In this document: piece after piece, positions 56,864 to 64,000 of the stretch
How the letters are laid out: each line of letters opens with the position of its first letter
Numbering within the stretch: position 1 is the first letter of the stretch
DNA from: Argopecten irradians
Taxonomy: Eukaryota; Mollusca; Bivalvia; Pectinida; Pectinidae
Length of the DNA stretch: 64,000 nucleotides
Direction of reading: 5' to 3'
Assembly (NCBI RefSeq): GCF_041381155.1
Contig: NC_091149.1
Coordinates: 10,370,609 to 10,434,608, forward strand
Translations under genes and position numbers: made by a program
Notes under the pieces: model-generated
The model's database searches: none
Seen by the model: the letters and a program-made list of their open reading frames with translations, nothing else
Told to the model about the DNA's origin: nothing

Positions 56864-58035
56864 TTCATTAATCAAACAAAATAAACAAACTAACTGCGCT
56901 TGGTAAGGTTATATCTATGGCGTAAGATGGGGTTACAGCACAAATCTACGGCAAAGGGGGGCATCACTTTGGGCCGTTTTGCGGCCATTCTTGAGTGATA
57001 AGCAAAACATTTTGCATGAAGATGCGCTAGGGGCAGCTGCATATTGTATGCTATTCAGAATATCCGATTTTTTCTGCGTTCATGTTCATTTCAGAGGTCA
57101 AAGGGTGAAAATTCACATTTTTATTGTTTAATTGAATATTAGAATAGAGATGACATTTTTGATTTTTAAAATGGGAATGTAAAACAAGATCGATAATTTT
57201 GTAGAGTCCTAAATATTATTAACTTACCGTTAATACTACATTTATCATCACCTTCTGAATGATTTGATTAAAATAAATAAAATGTTTATTTTCATAATGC
57301 GGGTCGTATTATGTTTCCCACATTTTTATTGTTTAATTGAATATTAGAATAGAGATGACATTTTTGCAGGTTTTGCCTGTAAATGTTGGGTTTCTGATGT
57401 TCAGTTCAGAAAACTGATGAAAAATTCTGAGTGGCCGTAAAACGGCCTAAAGTGATACCCCTCCATATCCTGCATAATCTATGTTAACAACGAAGATTCA
57501 TTTTGCTAAAAACGCAAGGTGATGAGGACGACGGCGGGAAATATCAGACGATCCAAATTTCTGGTCTTATGGAAATAAACATGTTATTTATTTCAGTTAA
57601 ATTGTTCAGAGGATGGTGATTAATGCATTATTTACAATAAGTTCAAAACTTTTTTCAATTATACAAAATTATCAATTTCATTACAGTCAATCAAAAACCG
57701 TGCATGGGCCTTTAAATTACAACAAGTTTAGATTTTTTTTTATATTTTTAATTAATGTTACACTTATATGAAGTACTCGAACAAATATTTTTGATGAATG
57801 CACTCTTTTTTTTTAAGAATCTATATATTTTTCATACCATTATACTTAAATAATGCTTTGTTTTAAGATTTATGTGCTATTAACAGACAAGGCCATCTAT
57901 AAAGGAATCTAGATTGAATGGGAACGTCTCCGGTCCGATCCGATCAGAATTACGTTTATTCCTGACTTTAGAACCTGTATTTAGCGATAAGATTATCTCC
58001 CCTTATTAAAAACAACAACAAAACCGCATGCAGAG
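56864..58035. other. Repeat-rich sequence upstream of KIAA1143
   Basis: An element from about 56920 to 57485 has inverted ends GGGCCGTTTTGCGGCC and GGCCGTAAAACGGCC. A 48-bp block (CATTTTTATTGTTTAATTGA start) is duplicated at 57115 and 57320. 57890-58035 is the likely KIAA1143 promoter/5' UTR; no TATA box noted. Confidence 0.5.
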
Positions 58036-58155
58036 ATGTCGGGTCGAGGACGAGGAAAGAATGCGATATCTTTTGTACAAAACGACGAGCCAGCTTTTAT
58101 ACGACAGTTTAAACAGAAGATCGGTTATAAAGAAGGCCCTAATGTCGAAACAAAG
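58036..58155 (+). CDS. KIAA1143: KIAA1143 exon 1
   Basis: 40 codons, MSGRGRGKNAIS to EGPNVETK. The next bases are GCGAGT, read here as a GC donor, because ending at ETK matches the vertebrate exon content and keeps +5G and +6T. Confidence 0.88.
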
Positions 58156-61094
58156 GCGAGTAGAAACAGGCAGGTGCCCACTAGCAGGCTAGTCTGCAGT
58201 CAAAAAAGCCAATGTGATTAAAATGCAGAACCTTTATTTTATAGAGGATCCTCAGTGACTAATATCCCTCATACAAATAAAGTATACATAAGGGGTCCAT
58301 TGTGGCTTTATTCTCTCTGTACTTCCAGTTCAAATGCATTTTCTCCACCTGGCTATATCAACTGAAACGACATTTCGTCCCAGTCCACATATGCGTTTAG
58401 CTTTGTTGTGATGTATGGCCGAGATGACGACATACAAGAAAATGATTAGAAAAAAAAATGAAAAAAATAATGCCCTTTATATAACCCCCTCCCCACGCCA
58501 CTGAGCCGTATCACCTCACCTATAATCCTCACTATTGACGGATGGTGACAAACTAAAGAAGAAGAAAGAAGAAGAAGATTCTGACAGCTCTTCCAAACTA
58601 TTTCGTCCATTTGAAGTGGCACGTCAATTCAAAACGTGACCTAACGGAATGTTGTCATATCATACGTTTGAAAATAAGAACTGTATTTTAATCAGCTTGA
58701 CATCATAACGTAATAACCAGCCCTAGACTCTAAGTAAAACTTGAGGCAGTTCAAGAGAATAAAACTGACCAACCCTTGCCAGGAGAGCCTGCAGATACAT
58801 GTACTTCATTTGAAGGTTACAGAGAGAGGGACTCCCGATTTTAAAGCAAAACAGTCAACCACAATGTACCATTATGCAATGTCTTTGATGTAAATCAACG
58901 TATGAAAATACCTGTGTCTTCTGTTGCCTCCAGTTTTACTATAAGATAATCCGGGATGGATATAACGTTAGTGGTAGTAACCCCTGGGGTATCAACAGTG
59001 CTCCCTTATATGATAAGGCTGTATGATGTCTATAGGATACAACCTAGAGAAAGTTGTTTATTGGTATCTTCCCAATGTCATGTACATTTTATATTACTTT
59101 CCCAAATAATTACATATTTAAGACTTTTGAGAAAGTAATAATTAAAGATGCTCCCCTTTTGACAGAGCATAAATGATACTTATCATTTTGATAATTATTG
59201 GTGTTTAATTGTGTATGTATATGTCTAATTAACACACAAAAAAAATAATATAAAAAAAAATATTTTGGTTTTGGTTTGTGCATAATCAGTACTTCATTCC
59301 ATATATAGGACATTAGTGCAGCAAATTTTTTTTGGGATGCAATCAATTATTTTTTTTATTTTTATCTTGAAGTAAAATAAGAAGTTCAACCTTTTTAATG
59401 GTGATAATGGCAGGTTAACCAGGTCCAGTAGCACTGCTAAATCTGGATTATTTCTTAGTTATATACATTTGTAAATCACTATCCAGCTAGTGTACTAAGG
59501 TCATGGGTTCAAACCCTGGTCTGGTCTTCACCTTTTCATTCCATCATTATTTTGTGAGCCCAATTGAGGATTCACATTGTTTTCTCCAAAAAGTATGACA
59601 TTAAACCTGCAAATACAATGTACATGACATCTATGTCAATAACTACTTAACCTGCAAGGGCAGATAACTCTGTAATATGTGGAAAAAATGCCATCAGCGC
59701 TGACTGATTTTTTAATTGTGGTTACAGAGACAAGCCATGCCAGATTTTGATGATGACGACGACGATCGTCCAGAAGAAGATGATGAAAAGCCTGTTGTCG
59801 TGGTAACACGTCCTGGTGACCTAACGGCCGAACAAGCAGAGGTCGCGGAAATAGAGCAAAGCAAGGAGGAAGGTCAGAGCCATTAAATGATTGAGGGGAA
59901 TTTGTAGATCTACTTGTAATATGTTTATCACACAGAAACACTTTATCTGCCATGCATATGTACATCAAAACTTCAAACTTTATTAGTCTCTTTACAAAAT
60001 ATATTGTGTAGAGAAACATATTTACAACAGTCAAGAAATGCAACATAGAAGGAGGACAAATTATATGACTTTTTTTAAACATAACTTTGATAAATTTACA
60101 TAAATTTCTCATTATTTTTATATTCTTTGAGTTCAGAAGCAGTGAAAATTTTATATTTGGTCTGGTGTGATAGTACTCATTAACATATAATTTCCTTTCT
60201 AAGGTCAAAAACGGACACTTTAATAAATAATGGAATTCATCACCAATATCATTGGTATCACAATAAGTACAAATTCTATCTTGATAATTCATATTAATCC
60301 ATCTACCAGACTCCACAATGAATTTATGATTACTTGTTCTAAATTTACACATTAAAATTCTTTCATTATCATTTAATATATCAAAATATTTTTCAAAATT
60401 ACATTCGTTTTTGTATATTCTATAGCAAATTGACTTTGAGGAACAAAAAATGTCATTATTCCATTTTTGTAAAAATTGGTCACATAATATTTGTATACAC
60501 AGTGATAAAGGACCATGTATATAATTTACTGTATAGCAGGTTATTTTTCGCGGGCCAACATTTTCGCGATTTGATCTCAAAACGAAAAATCATATGTAAG
60601 CGATTTAAGATTTTTGTGATATGGATATAAGGGTAGATATCATTCAACCATTTTTTAATATTTCGCGGATCAAATTTTCGGGATCCTAGCAATGTCCCGC
60701 GAAATCACAAAAACATCATTCCTACGAAAATAACCAGCTGGATGTAAATATTATGAGATAAATTAATTATTACTTTTATTACTATATAATATGAAACCAG
60801 TGGATGAATGATATCGAGAATGTATCATGCTTCAGGAAATGACACGAAATGTCACTGCATGCTTTCCAGTTAATGTTTTTTCTGGTTACAGAAGAGAAAG
60901 CCATCAGAGATGGGAAGATCACATTTAAACGTCCAGAGAAGCGTTTATCAGCAGAAACGAACCTGTCCGATCTCAATCCAACAACATCTAAAAAGAAGAA
61001 AGATTCAGATCAGAAGAAAAAATCTAGTTCTAAAAAAGTGAAAAATTCCAAACTTTTATCATTTGGAGAAGATGACGAAGAAGATGAAACTTGA
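58036..61094 (+). CDS. KIAA1143: KIAA1143 homologue (DUF4604 protein), three exons, complete
   Basis: Exons 58036-58155, 59728-59872 and 60892-61094 (468 nt with stop) give 155 residues; the human protein is about 154 aa. Exon 1 carries ISFVQNDEPAFIRQFKQKIG and YKEGPNVETK, matching the conserved EPAFLARFKERVGYREGP-type N-terminus. Exon 2 is Asp-rich, followed by KPVVVVTRPGDLTAEQ. Exon 3 has DGKITFKRP, a Lys/Ser-rich stretch and the conserved NSKLLSFGEDDEEDE tail. The family is a small, charged, probably disordered nuclear protein of unknown biochemical role. Intron 1 appears to use a GC donor (AAG|GCGAGT). A GT donor 18 nt on (CAG|GTGCCC) would add ASRNRQ in frame and cannot be excluded. Intron 2 holds a MITE and an antisense LINE tail. 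Confidence 0.92.
59146..59412. mobile_element. TTAA-flanked MITE, copy 4 (right end missing)
   Basis: Begins TTAA|AGATGCTCC and shares GACAGAGCATAAATG and TATAGGACATTAGTGCAGCA blocks. In KIAA1143 intron 1, followed directly by a SINE-like sequence. Confidence 0.65.
59412..59600 (+). mobile_element. tRNA-like SINE
   Basis: Contains a good B-box, GGGTTCAAACCCTGG (about 59505-59519), and ends with AAAAAGTATGACATTAAACC, the 3' motif shared by other SINE-like copies in the window. Confidence 0.55.
59728..59872 (+). CDS. KIAA1143: KIAA1143 exon 2
   Basis: 145 nt after acceptor GGTTACAG. Reads RQAMPDFDDDDDDRPEEDDE to IEQSKEE and leaves in phase 1 at donor GTCAGA. Confidence 0.9.
59925..60530 (-). 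mobile_element. LINE 3' fragment antisense in KIAA1143 intron 2
   Basis: Minus-strand reading gives a reverse-transcriptase C-terminal segment with ICTYCDTNDIGDEFHYLLKC and FLTLERK, a typical zinc-knuckle end. The upstream RT domain is absent, as in 5'-truncated LINE insertions. The longer open frame continuing to 59636 is only the antisense of exon 2. Confidence 0.7.
60535..60740. mobile_element. MITE with AGCAGGTTATTTTTCG / CGAAAATAACCAGCTG ends
   Basis: About 205 bp with imperfect inverted ends in KIAA1143 intron 2, directly next to the LINE fragment. The interior contains several TTTTCGCGG-type words. Confidence 0.55.
60892..61094 (+). CDS. KIAA1143: KIAA1143 exon 3 with stop codon
   Basis: 203 nt after acceptor CTGGTTACAG. 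Reads EKAIRDGKITFKRPEKR to SFGEDDEEDET, stop TGA at 61092-61094. The Lys-rich middle resembles a nuclear localisation signal. Confidence 0.92.
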
Positions 61095-61439
61095 TGAGAT
61101 AATTTCCTTTATGCGTCCTGAGGAAAAAAAAATGCTGTTGTAGCATACAAAGGATGTTACTTTGATGATTTATTACTTTATTACAAGTACATGTAACTTG
61201 TATGTCAATTCTTTATTTGCTGGTCAGACTGCAGGACTTATTATTAATGTATGATGTTCTGACCATCCTTAGATTTGATGATACTTTATTACAAGTACAT
61301 GTAATTTGTATGTCAATTCTTCATTTGCATCTCCATAGATCTGGCAAGGCTAATCATAATTGATCAGTTAATAAGATCCTTATCCGTGTGGTCACTTGTT
61401 AAGATGCTTCATGGCCAGTGATCAGTGTTGTGTAGTATG

Positions 61440-61560
61440 GACTTGATACGGAATCAAGAGAGAGAGAGGGGGGAGAGCGTGTAGAGAAAGAGAGAAAGTG
61501 TGTGTGAGAGAGGGAGAATGTGTGAATGAGAGAGAAATATTGAGAGATCAGATTAATTGA
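61440..61560. repeat. GA-rich low-complexity tract
   Basis: Purine-rich AGAGAGAGAGGGGGGAGAG-type sequence downstream of KIAA1143, between the gene and the 20-bp satellite. Confidence 0.8.
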
Positions 61561-61789
61561 GTGCCAAGAGTGAGTGAGTTCATTTGTCTATAATGCATTC
61601 AATGTACATATTTAATATTATACAAAGTTGGTCAGTCAACTGTAAAACTTACGAAATAAAATTGACAGTATTTTCCTCATGAACTGCCTTACATATTGAT
61701 ATGGGATAGTACAGAGATGGATATAAAGACAGTGAAAGTAACTCCTGGAGGATGGCAGTTTTAATGGTTTTAATTTCCTGAACGGCTCT

Positions 61790-63478
61790 AGAGCAGGGCT
61801 AGCGTAGTCTAAAACAGAACTAGTACAGTCCAAGCAGAGCTAACGTAGCCCAAGCAGAGCTAACATAGTCCAAGCAGAGCTAATGTAGTCCAAGTAGAGC
61901 TAGTGTTGTACATGTCCAAACAGAGCTAACGTAGTCTAAACAGTCCAAACAGCTAACGTAGTCCAAACAGAGCTAACGTAGTCCAAGCAGAGCTAACGTA
62001 GTCAAAGTAGAGCTAGCGTATTCCAAGTAGAGCTAGCGTATTCCAAGCAGAGCTAGCGTAGTCCAAACAGAGCTAGCGTATTCCAAACAGAGCTAGTATA
62101 GTCCAAACAGAGCTAGCGTAGTCCAAACAGAGCTAGTGTAGTCCAAACAGAGCTAGTGTAGTCCAAACAGAGCTAGTGTAGTCCAAACAGAGCTAGTGTA
62201 GTCTAAACAGAGCTAACTTAGCCCAAGCAGAGCTAACATAGTCAAAGTAGAGCTAGTGTAGTCCAAACAGAGCTAGTGTAGTCCAAACAGAGCTAGTGTA
62301 GTCCAAACAGAGCTAGTGTAGTCTAAACAGAGCTAACGTAGTCCAAGCAGAGCTAACGTAGTCCAAGCAGAGCTAACGTAGTCCAAGCAGAGCTAATGTA
62401 GTCCAAGTAGAGCTAGTGTTGTACATGTCTTAACAGAGCTAACGTAGTCCAAGCAGAGCTAACATAGTCAAAGTAGAGCTAGTGTAGTCCAATCAGAGCT
62501 AGTGTAGTCCAATCAGAGCTAGTGTAGTCCAATCAGAGCTAGTGTGTAGTCTAAACAGAGCTAACGTAGTCCAAACAGAGCTAACGTAGTCCAAGCAGAG
62601 CTAACATAGTCAAAGTAGAGCTAGTGTAGTCCAAACAGAGCTAGTGTAGTCCAAACAGAGCTAGTGTAGTCCAAACAGAGCTAGTGTAGTCCAAACAGAG
62701 CTAGTGTAGTCTAAACAGAGCTAGTGTAGTCCAAACAGAGCTAGTGTAGTCCAAACAGAGCTAGTGTAGTCCAAACAGAGCTAGTGTAGTCCAAACAGAG
62801 CTAGTGTAGTCCAAACAGAGCTAGTGTAGTCTAAACAGAGCTAACGTAGCCCAAGCAGAGCTAACATAGTCAAAGTAGAGCTAGTGTAGTCCAAACAGAG
62901 CTAATGTAGTCCAAACAGAGCTAGTGTAGTCCAAACAGAGCTAGTGTAGTCTAAACAGAGCTAACGTAGTCCAAGCAGAGCTAACGTAGTCCAAGCAGAG
63001 CAAACGTAGTCCAAGCAGAGCTAATGTAGTCCAAGTAGAGCTAGTGTTGTACATGTCTAAACAGAGCTAACGTAGTCCAAGCAGAGCTAACGTAGTCAAA
63101 GTAGAGCTAGTGTAGTCCAATCAGAGCTAGTGTAGTCCAATCAAAGCTAGTGTAGTCTAAACAGAGCTAACGTAGTCCAAGCAGAGCTGATGTAGTTCAA
63201 TTAGAGCTAGTGTAGTCCAAACAGAGCTATTGTAGTCCAAACAGAGCTAGCGTATTTCAAACCGAGCTAATATAGTCCACACAGAGCTATATGTAGAGTA
63301 TTCCAAGCAGATCTAGCGTAGTCCAAACAGAGCTAGCGTATTCCAAACAGAGCTAGTATAGTCCAAACAGAGCTAGCGTAGTCCAAGCAGAGCTAACGTA
63401 GTCCAAACAGAGCTAGCGTAGTCCAAGCAGAGCTAGCGTAGTCTAAAACAGAGCTAGTACAGTCCAAACAGAGCTAGC
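61790..63478 (+). repeat. 20-bp satellite array, about 84 copies
   Basis: Unit AGTCCAAACAGAGCTAGTGT with common variants CAAGCAG, CTAACGT and CTAGCGT. Some higher-order periodicity is visible: blocks containing TTGTACATGTC recur at about 61905, 62410 and 63048. Starts about 0.7 kb after the KIAA1143 stop codon. Confidence 0.95.
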
Positions 63479-64000
63479 GTTTGTTTGTTTGTTTGATTTA
63501 TTAACGTCCTATTAACAGCTATGGTCATGTAAGGACGGCCTCCCATGTATGCGGTGTGTTGCGTGTATGTTGTGCGAGGTGAGTGTACTGGGAGACTGCG
63601 GTATGTTCGTGTTGTGTCTTCTTGCACAGTGGAACTGTTGTCCTTTTTATAGTGCTATATCGCTGAAGCATGCCGCCGAAGACACCAAGCAACACACCCC
63701 ATCCAGTCACATTATACTGACAACGGGCGAACCAGTCGCCCCACTCCCTGTATGCTGAACGCTAAGCAGGAGCAGAAACTACCACTTTTATAGACTTTGG
63801 TGTGTCTCGGCCAGGGGACAGAACCCAGAGCCTTCCTCACAGGGGCGAACGCTCAACTCAAGGCCAAAGGTGAGGCGGTGCCAAGGGAGGCATTAGGAAA
63901 GATAAAGTCAGTTAGGAAGAAGAGAAAAGATAAGATCCTAAATTTAGTCGCCTTTTACGATCATGCAATAGGGGCAGCAGGTACAATTCTAACGCCCTAC
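63479..64000 (+). mobile_element. Dispersed bivalve-type element with ATTAACGTCCTATTAACAG, cut by window end
   Basis: Starts with a GTTTGTTTGTTTG run, then ATTAACGTCCTATTAACAGC. A related, inverted copy is at about 40180-40410 (shared CAGTTTCTGCTCCTGCTTAG, reversed here). Not coding despite short open frames. Confidence 0.6.

Noticed and set aside
59636..60580. 314-codon minus-strand frame as a gene
   Set aside because: Its middle is a truncated LINE reverse-transcriptase tail and its end is the antisense of KIAA1143 exon 2.

Overview
The window is eukaryotic nuclear DNA, AT-rich, with spliced genes, large introns and very heavy repeat content. The best fit is a bivalve mollusc. Supporting signs are pearl/MINE-like elements (core tandem repeats, then an ACGG-type microsatellite, then a terminal hairpin), an intronless B-box/NHL-type TRIM-like gene of the kind expanded in bivalves, and dispersed elements carrying a 'TTAACGTCCTATTAACAG' motif. 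The species cannot be fixed from sequence alone.

Layout. (1) 1-30316, minus strand: the 5' three quarters of an alpha-catulin (CTNNAL1) gene. Eleven confident exons (7391-30316) encode 536 residues, and a possible 21-nt exon lies at 651-671. The 3' end is off the left edge. Its introns hold several tandem arrays, pearl-like elements, MITEs, SINEs and a decayed LINE. (2) 31363-32926, plus strand: an intronless B-box/coiled-coil/beta-propeller gene broken by one frameshift near 32190. A 38-bp satellite starts at its stop codon (32928-34300), followed by a 30/33-bp satellite (34440-37045). (3) 37-40.4 kb: dispersed repeats, a TA-flanked MITE, and a palindromic repeat cluster with five TGACGTCA octamers. 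(4) 40540-56863: a TTAA-flanked element that is 2.4 kb in its other copy (2631-4998, opposite orientation). Nested insertions have swollen this copy to 16.3 kb. The largest insert is an 8657-bp DNA transposon (42123-50779) with about 305-bp TIRs, a 5-bp (or 7-bp) target duplication and a DDE integrase-core transposase gene. (5) 58036-61094, plus strand: a complete three-exon KIAA1143 homologue (155 aa) whose first intron appears to be GC-AG, with an antisense LINE tail in intron 2. (6) 61790-63478: a 20-bp satellite. (7) 63479-64000: a dispersed element cut by the window end.

The host genes are unrelated to each other: a cytoskeletal/Rho-signalling scaffold, a TRIM-like protein, and a small conserved protein of unknown function. 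The most interesting material is the mobile DNA. It comprises the integrase-type transposon with TGTCG-rich TIRs, the resolvable order of nested insertions, and the apparent growth of satellites from a MITE family and next to the TRIM-like gene. Identifications rest on reading the sequence and on remembered family sequences; no database search was run.
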